Origin: Coprococcus sp.
GTDB taxonomy: Bacteria > Bacillota > Clostridia > Lachnospirales > Lachnospiraceae
NCBI GenBank assembly: GCA_016297325.1
Contig: JAEDGW010000002.1
Coordinates: 3,420 to 67,419, forward strand
Length of the DNA stretch: 64,000 nucleotides
Direction: 5' to 3'
Position 1 is the first letter of the stretch. The number at the start of each line of letters is the position of its first letter. The translations under genes were made by a program, and so were the position numbers. The notes below the pieces were generated by a model. The model worked only from the letters and a program-made list of their open reading frames with translations, was not told the origin of the DNA and ran no database searches. This document shows positions 53,841 to 62,641 of the stretch, piece by piece.

Positions 53841-56315
53841 TTAATAATATGGCTTGCACAGATATTCTTCCTTAGACTCATTATCATCATGTCCTTCCAG
53901 ATAAATATCGCTCCACTCACTCCACTCAGTCCAGCCGTCCGGTGAAGCATCATCACGGTCTCTGAATCTGTAATATGTGACCTTACTGTTATCACATACG
54001 ATAAGTGAAACTGACGTTCCGATATCCACCTCTGTATACTCTATCTCGCTCTGTTCGAGAACGGTTCCGGAATATAGGTCAGGGCATGACCTGTACTGTA
54101 TACTTCCAACTGTAAGGCCGGCATCCTTTATCATACGAATAGCCTCATCCTCTCCGAAACCAACTGTACTTGGAACGATGGCTGTCGTAGGTTCAAGCTC
54201 CGATGTGTCATCCTCTTCCGGAGTATAATCTTCTGTGGTTGGTCCTTCTGTAGTCGCTTCATCTGTGGACATCTCTGTCGTGGTCTCAGTGTAGGTTGCC
54301 TCAGTGGTATATTCTGTGGTCGATTCCGTACTGCTGGAAGTAGAAGCATCCTTCGAATTTTCACTTCCGTTGCTGATAACAAGCTTGATCTCTGTGTCCG
54401 GATCAACCTCTTTGCCAGCCTCAACGCTCTGTGATATAACATGATCCTTTGCAACGGTATCGCTATACTCATAACCATGGCTTACCTTCAGTCCGCTGCC
54501 CGTCAGCAGATTGTCCGCCTCGTCAACTGATTTGTACTCAACATCCGGAACAGTAACCTTATCATATCCAAGAGAGACCTTTACACCCAGCTTTAATCCC
54601 TCCTGTGTTTTTTCTCCTGCTTTAAGGTCCTGCTTCATGACAATATCCTTGTCAAATGTCTTGCTTCTGACACTTTCGCTTTTGTAAATATATACATTTC
54701 TTTGTCTGGCAAGTTCCCTGGCATTATCCCAGCTTGTCCTTGCTACATTCGGAACAGTGGTTATCTTTGAATTATCATAAGCGGGATTACCTGATGATAC
54801 ACTCAGCACCACCTCTGTTCCTTTATCAACAGTATCTCCAGACTTGATATTCTGACTGTCTACATAATCTGGGGCAATCTCACTTTCAACAGTATCTAAT
54901 TTTACATGCAGACCCATTTTTTCAAGTTCTGATACAGCAGCCTCGCCCGAAATTCCTGTCACATCCGGCATCACTACCTGACCCACACCGCCTGATATGA
55001 CGATCTCAAGAGTCATGCCTTCCTGTACTTCGACTCCGCCTTTTATATTCTGGGAAAGTACTGATCCCTTTGGAATATCAGTAGATTCTTTTTTGTCCAT
55101 GATCTTGAAATTCATATTCATATCGCCGATCATCTTCTCCGCATCAGACTGCGTGAGATTGATGACATTTGGCACTCTGGTCATGGATCTTGTGTCCGTG
55201 CCGTTCACGTTCCATTTGATGACTCTGGTCGCAAGCAGTACACCTACCGTCAACACTGCAAGAATCGCTGCACACATGACCACCTTGAGCCATGCCGGCC
55301 ACCTTCCGAAATCTCTTCGTCTCGATGTGACCTTATTTCTTGCCACCACATCATCAGTGGTAAGCTCATATTCAAGTCTCGCCATATCAGGAGTTCTATC
55401 GCTTATCTCAAGACTCATGGCGTTCATTATCGCATTTTCAATGTTGTCCGTGATATCCGGAGCAAATCTGGACGGTGGTTTAAGGGTATCCTGAGTCTCC
55501 CTGTCTATCGAGTCTTCCGGAGTCTGCCCCGTCACCATCCTGTAAAGAGTGGCACCGCAGCCATACACATCGGTCCACGCACCCTGTTCCCCTCTGCTCC
55601 TATACTGCTCAGGTGGTGCATATCCTGGCTTGACTATGACCGACAGACTTTTGCTGTGATCCGTCGATGTGGCCTGTCTCGCCGCTCCGAAATCGATCAG
55701 TTTCACATCACCATTTCTGGTGATAAATATGTTGTCCGGCGCTATATCTCTGTGGAGAAGGCCCTGACCATGAACGGTCTTGAGAGTCCTCACTATAGGG
55801 AGCATCATCTCCACCGCCTTTAACGGTTCTATCCTGCCCTCTCTCGCCAGGTATTGCTTCAGCGTCTCTCCATCCAGATATTCCATCACTATGTATGCCG
55901 TGTTGTTTTCCTCAAGCACATCATATACATCCGTGACTCCCGGAGTTCCCCTGAACTTTGCAAGTCTTCTGGCCTCATCCACAAATTTGCTTATACCGCC
56001 GTTGAACTGCTCCTGCCTATCTCCGCTGAACACTGACACCGTAGATACACCAGCCGACCTCGTTGCAAACTCTGATGGCAGATATTCTTTTATCGCTATT
56101 TTCTTTTCAATGCTGTAGTCATAGCCTATGTACGTAACCGAAAAGCCACCATAACCTATAGCCTTTCCCACTATGTATTTGCCGCCAAGTATTGTTCCAG
56201 GCATCAGGTGGTACGGCTCACAAGGCGGCGTGTCCACGGCATATCCGCAGATTGGACACACAGTCCGGCTATCGTCAAATCTGGACATACAGCCCATGCA
56301 CAATCGTTCTGCCAT
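53841..56315 (-). CDS. zinc-ribbon PASTA serine/threonine kinase
   Basis: 824 residues. N-terminal zinc ribbon (CMGCM, CPICG, about 6-24); kinase (about 45-310) with GYGGFSVTYIGYD, Lys76 in AIKEYLP, HRDIAPDN (188-195; catalytic-loop Lys replaced by Ala192) and IDFGAARQ (Asp208); membrane helix (about 343-366); four extracellular PASTA repeats (about 380-442, 447-508, 519-583, 587-650), a Thr/Glu-rich stalk (about 655-705), a fifth PASTA (about 712-776) and a short WTEWSEWS tail. PASTA domains bind muropeptides in PknB/PrkC. AGGAG lies 8 bases before the ATG. It is a paralogue of the next upstream kinase. Confidence 0.93.
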   Translation of the reverse strand: MAERLCMGCMSRFDDSRTVCPICGYAVDTPPCEPYHLMPGTILGGKYIVGKAIGYGGFSVTYIGYDYSIEKKIAIKEYLPSEFATRSAGVSTVSVFSGDRQEQFNGGISKFVDEARRLAKFRGTPGVTDVYDVLEENNTAYIVMEYLDGETLKQYLAREGRIEPLKAVEMMLPIVRTLKTVHGQGLLHRDIAPDNIFITRNGDVKLIDFGAARQATSTDHSKSLSVIVKPGYAPPEQYRSRGEQGAWTDVYGCGATLYRMVTGQTPEDSIDRETQDTLKPPSRFAPDITDNIENAIMNAMSLEISDRTPDMARLEYELTTDDVVARNKVTSRRRDFGRWPAWLKVVMCAAILAVLTVGVLLATRVIKWNVNGTDTRSMTRVPNVINLTQSDAEKMIGDMNMNFKIMDKKESTDIPKGSVLSQNIKGGVEVQEGMTLEIVISGGVGQVVMPDVTGISGEAAVSELEKMGLHVKLDTVESEIAPDYVDSQNIKSGDTVDKGTEVVLSVSSGNPAYDNSKITTVPNVARTSWDNARELARQRNVYIYKSESVRSKTFDKDIVMKQDLKAGEKTQEGLKLGVKVSLGYDKVTVPDVEYKSVDEADNLLTGSGLKVSHGYEYSDTVAKDHVISQSVEAGKEVDPDTEIKLVISNGSENSKDASTSSSTESTTEYTTEATYTETTTEMSTDEATTEGPTTEDYTPEEDDTSELEPTTAIVPSTVGFGEDEAIRMIKDAGLTVGSIQYRSCPDLYSGTVLEQSEIEYTEVDIGTSVSLIVCDNSKVTYYRFRDRDDASPDGWTEWSEWSDIYLEGHDDNESKEEYLCKPYY

Positions 56316-56377
56316 CGCTTGTTCTCCTTATAGTTTCATTTGTTTAGTCCATCACATTATGGATTGAGCAGTTATTT

Positions 56378-59300
56378 CTAATATCCCGGATAGACATATT
56401 GTGTATCCGACTCTACTTCCCGTGTATCAGACTGATATACTGCACTTTCGCTCCAGCCTGACCACGATCCCCATATAGGTTTTCTATACCAGTAGGTCTT
56501 CTTTTCTATTTTTTGTCTGGTCTGATAGCGGTACACAGTTCCTGACCATGTCCACTCGCCGGAACCCATGACGTTTCTGCAAACATACATTCCCTTATCT
56601 GGTATCCAGTAACGTTCAGTTGTACTTCCCGGCCATTGGAAAGCTGTTCCGTCATGCTCTGTCATAGTTGTAACCCAGCTCCACGGTCTATAATATTCAT
56701 TTCTTGTACAGCCTCCTACATTCTTATCATGAGCGCCTCTGTTCCCATCCACATAAATTCCAAACACAGCACCACTCTGTGATTCCACATTACACGTATC
56801 ACTTCCGGCTATATAATTAGGTCCCCACTCTGACCATCCGCCCCATTCGCCATATGAGTAACTTGTGTCCGTCTTGTAATATTTATAACCTGACGGAGCC
56901 GAGCTGCTTTCAGAGCTTGTGGTATCGTAGTCAACCACATCTCTATACCTGTATTGGGTGATCGTGGAGTTATCACAGACATTAAGTCCTATCTCCGTTC
57001 CAGTGGCTGCCTTAGTTCCAGCTGCAACAAGCTGATCTATTATTTTTCCATGATCGTGATAAGCAGACGAATACTTTTTCACTGTTCCAACTTTAAAGCC
57101 GCATGAAATAATGGTCTCTTTTGCCTTGTCCTCAGACATTCCCACAACATCAGGTACCTCTACCATATCGCTGTCATCGTCCGTGTCATCAATGCCCCAG
57201 TCGTAATCATCAGCCGGATCCTCTGTAGATTCTGTAGTCTCTGTAGTCTCTGTATCATCCCAGTAATCCTGATCATCCGAATCATCATATCCCGGATCAT
57301 AAGGATCATCATCCGGAGCTTCCGTAGTTGCATCCGGGTCTTTGGTGTATTCCTCTCTTGTGGTCGGATTCTCTTCGGTGTCATCTGCCTCTACGTAATT
57401 GTCAGAGTCTGACGGCTGCTCATATGTCGGTGCATCCTTTATACTGTCATCACCGAGACTCACATGGAGAGTTACTGTAGTCCAGACCTTGACCTCTTCA
57501 CCGGCTTCTACACTCTGTGATATGATCCTGTCCTTTGCAACCACTGTGCTGTTCTCATAGGTAAGTTCAACCTTGAGCTTATTCTTACTCATGAGCTTTT
57601 GTGCATCGGAGAGCTTTTTGTACACCACATCAGGAACGTGTGTCATATTTACGCCAAGACTTACATCCACACCCACAGGTGTTCCGACATTTACACTCGT
57701 CTTCTCCTTTGTGTCCTGTTTTGTCACCTCGCCCTTCTCAGCAGTATCGCTGTTTTCTGCCGAGGTCTTGTATATGTACAGGCTCTTGCTCTTGGCAGTG
57801 CTTCTGGCATCATCCCATTTGCTTCCTACAAACTTCGGGACAGTTGTGATCTTGCCCGTATCGTAACTGCTCATACCAGTCGATATCGTGATACCGACCT
57901 CAGTACCTTTGTCCACTGCCTGTCCAGGCTCATATTCCTGGGCACACACGTAATCCTTAAGTATCTCGCTCTCGGATGTATCTGTCTTTGCAAATAAGCC
58001 CAGCTCTTTCAGCTGCTTTTCAGCCTCATCCTGTGAAAATCCTGTGAGATCAGGCATATATGCCTGACCGGCACCGGCTGATATGACAACCTCGAGTATC
58101 ATCTTCTCCTGAACCTCCGTGTTGGCCGGTATGTTCTGGGCTAGCACCATATCTTTTGGTATGGTATCTGATTCTACTTTATCCACTATCTGAAACGTCA
58201 GATTTTTATTTCCTGCAATCTTCTGCGCATCTTCAACGGTCTGATTCACCACATTTGGCACTCTGGTCTTCGCCGAATAGTTCGGTATAAGTCTGCGCCA
58301 GTTGATAACCCCTGTGGCTATGAGAGTTCCAAGAACGGCCACGCAGGCAAGTGCTGCCGGCACGGATATCTTCATCCACAGCGGCCAATGGCCGAAATCC
58401 ATCTTTTTCTTCTTTACTTTTATACGGGCTACTTCGTCCTGTGTTGTGAGCTCATAGAAAAGAGTCTGCATATCCGGCGTTCTCTCCTCTATCTCAAGGT
58501 TCAGGGCATTCATGATCGCATTCTCTATATTCTCAGGAATATCCAGAGAGAATCTTGACACGTCCTCCAGATTATCCTTTGTCGATCTGTCCATGGAATC
58601 TTCAGGCGTGATACCTGTGATCATCTTGTACAGAACGGCTCCGCATCCGTACACATCAGTCCACGATCCCTGCTCACCGCGGCTTCTGTACTGCTCTGGT
58701 GGAGCATAGCCAGGTGTAACTATGACCGACAGGCTCTTGCTGTGGCTGGTGGATGTGGCCTGCCTTGCAGCTCCGAAATCTATCAGTTTGACCTCACCGC
58801 TGTTCGTGAGGAATATGTTGTCCGGTGATATATCTCTATGCAGCAACCCTTGCGCATGCACCTGATCCAGAGTTCTTATGATAGGGAGGATCATGGACAC
58901 CGCTCTCTCAGGTGCGATCCTGCCCTCACGCTCCAGATATCTCTTAAGAGTCTCTCCCTCAAGGAATTCCATCACGATATACGCCGTGTTATTCTCGATC
59001 ACCACGTCATATACCTCTGTCACTCCCGGAGTACCCCTGAATCTGGCAAGTCTCTTTGCCTCGTCCACGAATTTCTCTATACCGCCGTGGAACTGTTCAG
59101 CCTTGTCCCCGCTGAATATCGACACGGTCGATGTGCCAGGTGATCTTGTAGCAAATTCAGATGGAAGGTATTCCTTTATTGCCACTCTTTTTTCTATACT
59201 GTAGTCATAGCCGATATATGTTACAGAGAATCCGCCATAACCGACAGCTCTGCCCACGATATATTTGCCGCCTATTATCGTTCCAGGATTAAGATGATAG

Positions 59301-59401
59301 GGTTCCTGTGGGCCTGCGTCTGCCGGGAATCCACAATACGGACACGCATTATATGCATCACTGTATTTTTTCATGCATCCCATACACAATCTCTCTGACA
59401 T
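56378..59401 (-). CDS. zinc-ribbon PASTA serine/threonine kinase with Trp-rich C-terminal module
   Basis: 1007 residues. Same order as its downstream paralogue: zinc ribbon (CMGCM, CPYCG); kinase with GYGGFSVTYIGYD, VAIKEYLP, HRDISPDN (Ser at 192 for Lys) and IDFGAARQ; membrane helix (about 343-364); four PASTA repeats (about 380-650); Asp/Glu/Thr stalk (about 655-745); fifth PASTA (about 747-810). The last ~200 residues are Tyr/Trp/Gly-rich, with YRYRD, WGGWSEWGPNYI, WYRKPIWGSWSGWSES, and two Cys pairs; this module is much longer here than in the paralogue. AGGAGG lies 6 bases before the ATG. Confidence 0.92.
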   Translation of the reverse strand: MSERLCMGCMKKYSDAYNACPYCGFPADAGPQEPYHLNPGTIIGGKYIVGRAVGYGGFSVTYIGYDYSIEKRVAIKEYLPSEFATRSPGTSTVSIFSGDKAEQFHGGIEKFVDEAKRLARFRGTPGVTEVYDVVIENNTAYIVMEFLEGETLKRYLEREGRIAPERAVSMILPIIRTLDQVHAQGLLHRDISPDNIFLTNSGEVKLIDFGAARQATSTSHSKSLSVIVTPGYAPPEQYRSRGEQGSWTDVYGCGAVLYKMITGITPEDSMDRSTKDNLEDVSRFSLDIPENIENAIMNALNLEIEERTPDMQTLFYELTTQDEVARIKVKKKKMDFGHWPLWMKISVPAALACVAVLGTLIATGVINWRRLIPNYSAKTRVPNVVNQTVEDAQKIAGNKNLTFQIVDKVESDTIPKDMVLAQNIPANTEVQEKMILEVVISAGAGQAYMPDLTGFSQDEAEKQLKELGLFAKTDTSESEILKDYVCAQEYEPGQAVDKGTEVGITISTGMSSYDTGKITTVPKFVGSKWDDARSTAKSKSLYIYKTSAENSDTAEKGEVTKQDTKEKTSVNVGTPVGVDVSLGVNMTHVPDVVYKKLSDAQKLMSKNKLKVELTYENSTVVAKDRIISQSVEAGEEVKVWTTVTLHVSLGDDSIKDAPTYEQPSDSDNYVEADDTEENPTTREEYTKDPDATTEAPDDDPYDPGYDDSDDQDYWDDTETTETTESTEDPADDYDWGIDDTDDDSDMVEVPDVVGMSEDKAKETIISCGFKVGTVKKYSSAYHDHGKIIDQLVAAGTKAATGTEIGLNVCDNSTITQYRYRDVVDYDTTSSESSSAPSGYKYYKTDTSYSYGEWGGWSEWGPNYIAGSDTCNVESQSGAVFGIYVDGNRGAHDKNVGGCTRNEYYRPWSWVTTMTEHDGTAFQWPGSTTERYWIPDKGMYVCRNVMGSGEWTWSGTVYRYQTRQKIEKKTYWYRKPIWGSWSGWSESAVYQSDTREVESDTQYVYPGY

Positions 59402-59420
59402 CTTATTCCTCCTTCCATGT

Positions 59421-61508
59421 CTACTCGACTCTCAATTTGTCTGTGTACGATTCCAGAACCGTAAGCTCTGTGTTCGTATCTATATAATTTGCAAATGCTT
59501 CCTTGTTAAGCGGAAGTCCCTGCAAGCTTACAAGCTGGCTGTCTGTGCCATCCGTATATGATGTTCCAAGGAAAACCGCCTCCTGTGCTCCCTGTTTGAG
59601 CAGGTAGCTGATGAGCATTGATGCTGCTTTCTTCTCCTTCTTTCCTGCCTCACCATAGATTGAGAGTTCATTTGTAAATCTTACATCTATATTTTCTGTA
59701 TCAATATTCACAACCTTATATCTTCCGGCCCACTGTCCATTGACCTCAGCGTACTCATCGGTTGAGCCATAGAAGTACAGCATAGAATCTTCTTCTGTAA
59801 ACTTCTTGAATATCTCACCGTTTTCATATTTTGCCCATTTATCAGCCCTTGCTTTATCAAATGCTTCAACTTTTGCAAGCTGGTCAAATGATCCCAGCAG
59901 CAGATCCTGACATTTATCAGACACATAATATTGAGCCGGCTTCAGACTTGATATCTGTGTGTAGTCGCTTATGACCAGACTGTCTATATCCTTCACATCT
60001 GAACTTCTCTTGACATAGGCAACCGGTGCCTCAAAACTGAGTGGGATACTTCCACTTTCCTTTATGCTGTCCTCGTATTCTTCCAGCAGATAACAGTCAT
60101 CTATACCATCCTCATTCAGATAGCGGTACACATCGGTTAGATCATCCGCACTGCTCTGAACGTTGTCTGATGCATATTCGGACTGGTATATAGTTGGCAT
60201 TTCTCCGCTCTCGTATGCGTTATCGAGCTTTGCACTATATTCGTCCTCCGGGATAAATTCATAGCTTACATTCACATTCTTCTGGCTGTCGGCAAATGCC
60301 TCCACGGCACTGTCCATCATAGCCTCAAGTCCCTTATCGGTCTGTCCATCCGGAACTGCGATCCATATAGTTACATCTGCTGCTGAAAGTACCGCCTCAG
60401 ACTTTCTGTCCCTGTATATATAGAACACGCCCAGGGAAAGTGCTGTCAGGAATACAAGTGCTGCTCCTATGGTTATCGCTCTCTTTATCTTTCTTGTCCT
60501 GAGCTCTTTCCTTGGTTCCTTAACCTTTTTCCTGCCGTCTATGGCCTGCTTGAACTCATCCACATTCTTGAATCTGATCTCCTGATGTATGGACATTCCC
60601 TTCATGATCGCATTGCTGATATCCTCAGGGATTTCAGGACAGAGCTCCTTAGCAGTCTTTACAACATCCTGCTGGACTCTGTTTATGGACTCATCAGGTC
60701 TTACACCGGTGACAGCCCTGTACATCGTCGCCGCAAGTGCATACACATCGGTCCACGGTCCCTGCATACTCTTGGACTGATACTGCTCCGGCGGTGCATA
60801 TCCCGGTTTCAGTATGATGGATCTTGTGAGTTCTTTGTCTGTATCAGAAAATCTCGCCGCACCAAAATCTATAAGTTTTATTCTTCCGTCATTACAGAGC
60901 ATGATGTTGTCCGGGCTCACATCTCTGTGGATGATCCCGCCCGCATGCATCTCGCGGAGCGCATCTATGACTGCATCAGCTATATGTATGGCCTCTGCAC
61001 AGTCTATCCGTCCGCCCTTATATTTGAGGTAATTCTTGAGTGTGACACCGTCCAGATACTCCATGATAAGGTATGCAGTATTGTTTTCTTCAAAGTACGC
61101 ATCCACATGGACTATATTCGGATTGTCTATGAACTTCGCCATATTCTTGGCTTCCTCAAGGAATCTGTCCAGATCAGACAGGTACTGTTCCCTGCTCTCG
61201 CCGGTATAGACAATGACTCTGGGATCTCCCGGAACCCTCTGCACAAGTCCCGTCGGATAATATTCCTTTACAGCAACTACTGTCTCAAGAACCTTATCCC
61301 ACGCCTTATATGTGATTCCAAATCCGCCAAATCCTATGACTGTTCCTATAATGTATCTTTCATGAAGCCATGTTCCAGGGTACAGGTGATAAGGCTCCTT
61401 CGGTGGAGTTCCTTCCATGTAACCGCAGAACGGGCATATCTCGCGTTCATTTACATTGCCATATACAAGATTGAAAAGATTAAAACAGTTCAGACATCTT
61501 CTCTGCAT
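59421..61508 (-). CDS. serine/threonine kinase fused to an extracellular solute-binding-protein-like domain
   Basis: 695 residues from the ATG at 61508 (AGGAG 7 bases upstream; a GTG eight codons earlier overlaps that site). Zinc ribbon (CLNCF, CPFCGY); kinase (about 50-320) with GFGGFGITYKAWD, VAVKEYYP, HRDVSPDN (Ser for Lys) and IDFGAARF; membrane helix (about 345-366); then ~320 outside residues that start ADVTIWIAVPDGQ and run as a type-1 ABC solute-binding protein would (FADSQKNVNVSYEFIPEDEY, GEMPTIYQSEYA, QGAQEAVFLGTSYTDG). No PASTA repeats. It should couple binding of a sugar, peptide or similar ligand to Ser/Thr phosphorylation. Binding-protein homology is by eye. Confidence 0.9.
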   Translation of the reverse strand: MQRRCLNCFNLFNLVYGNVNEREICPFCGYMEGTPPKEPYHLYPGTWLHERYIIGTVIGFGGFGITYKAWDKVLETVVAVKEYYPTGLVQRVPGDPRVIVYTGESREQYLSDLDRFLEEAKNMAKFIDNPNIVHVDAYFEENNTAYLIMEYLDGVTLKNYLKYKGGRIDCAEAIHIADAVIDALREMHAGGIIHRDVSPDNIMLCNDGRIKLIDFGAARFSDTDKELTRSIILKPGYAPPEQYQSKSMQGPWTDVYALAATMYRAVTGVRPDESINRVQQDVVKTAKELCPEIPEDISNAIMKGMSIHQEIRFKNVDEFKQAIDGRKKVKEPRKELRTRKIKRAITIGAALVFLTALSLGVFYIYRDRKSEAVLSAADVTIWIAVPDGQTDKGLEAMMDSAVEAFADSQKNVNVSYEFIPEDEYSAKLDNAYESGEMPTIYQSEYASDNVQSSADDLTDVYRYLNEDGIDDCYLLEEYEDSIKESGSIPLSFEAPVAYVKRSSDVKDIDSLVISDYTQISSLKPAQYYVSDKCQDLLLGSFDQLAKVEAFDKARADKWAKYENGEIFKKFTEEDSMLYFYGSTDEYAEVNGQWAGRYKVVNIDTENIDVRFTNELSIYGEAGKKEKKAASMLISYLLKQGAQEAVFLGTSYTDGTDSQLVSLQGLPLNKEAFANYIDTNTELTVLESYTDKLRVE

Positions 61509-61556
61509 CTTATGTCTCCTCTCATTTGTCACACATTATCTTTGTCAGTTCATCTG

Positions 61557-62615
61557 TCACATCAGTCTGAACGAATCGATCTCGTTTCCAAATCTGATGA
61601 CAGCGCCCGGATCTATGGATGTCGGCACTCCCTTCTGAAGTTTCATGCCTCCCACAATGAACGTTCCGTTGCTCGAATAATCCGTAACCACATAATTCTG
61701 TGACGCCGCCAGATATTCAATCATGCAATGTCTGCGGCTTATACCCTGTTTTTCTATGATGAGATGGCTGCACGATGCATCTCTTCCCACAACTATCGGT
61801 GTGTCAAGTGACACCTCAACTCCTGCATACGCACCCTGAACTCCGATCATCGTTCCTCTCTTGTTCAGATATCTCGCAGGCTGGAACATCACTTTGTTGT
61901 CAACTCTGTACTGCACTATGAACTGAACCACCGCAAGGATCAGTGAACATGCTGTGCACGCAACAAATATCCAGTATCCGTATCCCGCCGCATGAACCAG
62001 AAAATTCTGTCCGAATATCCTCACCTGTGTCTCCACATCAGATATCGTTCCAGATGCATAGAAATTATCCACAAGATACTTTGCAAATGGATGCTTCAGG
62101 AACACCGGTATAAAAAGGACTGACAGCATAGCTATCGTAGAAAGACCATAGCTGACTGCCGAAAATATGTATGTTCTCCTCTTTTTTCCAAGCCACTGGA
62201 ACAGAAGTCCAGACACTGCCAGCACCCAGGCCGCTATAAATGCCACATACACAAATATGGCAAGTTTTTTCACACCGTCTGATATATACTTCTCGTCATC
62301 ATGTCTGTCCCCCTGAATGTTGTTTACATAAGAAAGGCCATCCATGAGCTGATATGCGTTAAGTCCGGCTTCATTTCCCGGGATTATCCAGAATCCCTCA
62401 TCTGTGATATCGTCATCCACAAACACTTTCTGTACTGCATCTGCACAGGCAGCAAACGCCGGATCACTCATCTCATCGTATGTCCTGTCATATACTTTTG
62501 CAGCCGCCTTCTCAAAATCCCAATAGTCTACACTTATATATCTGCCAAATGTGAGTGCGAGTCCTGTGGCAAGCAGAACCGATATCACTATTTTCATAAC
62601 CAGGTTTGCCTTCAT
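61557..62615 (-). CDS. multi-pass membrane protein with C-terminal FHA domain
   Basis: 352 residues. First helix (about 7-25), an extracytoplasmic segment (about 28-110, with DEGFWIIPGNEAGLNAYQLM), three further helices (about 115-235) and a cytoplasmic FHA (about 262-350) with VVGRDASCSHLIIEKQ, SRRHCMIEY and DYSSNGTFIVGG. The outside loop may sense something; I know no family for it. AAGGAG lies before the ATG at 62615, 26 bases after the PP2C stop. Confidence 0.87.
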   Translation of the reverse strand: MKANLVMKIVISVLLATGLALTFGRYISVDYWDFEKAAAKVYDRTYDEMSDPAFAACADAVQKVFVDDDITDEGFWIIPGNEAGLNAYQLMDGLSYVNNIQGDRHDDEKYISDGVKKLAIFVYVAFIAAWVLAVSGLLFQWLGKKRRTYIFSAVSYGLSTIAMLSVLFIPVFLKHPFAKYLVDNFYASGTISDVETQVRIFGQNFLVHAAGYGYWIFVACTACSLILAVVQFIVQYRVDNKVMFQPARYLNKRGTMIGVQGAYAGVEVSLDTPIVVGRDASCSHLIIEKQGISRRHCMIEYLAASQNYVVTDYSSNGTFIVGGMKLQKGVPTSIDPGAVIRFGNEIDSFRLM

Positions 62616-62641
62616 ATCTATACTCCTTATCTATTCGTATG

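Noticed and set aside
60585..61703. A 372-codon plus-strand open frame opposite the binding-domain kinase
   Set aside because: Antisense to a gene with full kinase motifs; composition is shadow-like and there is no ribosome site.
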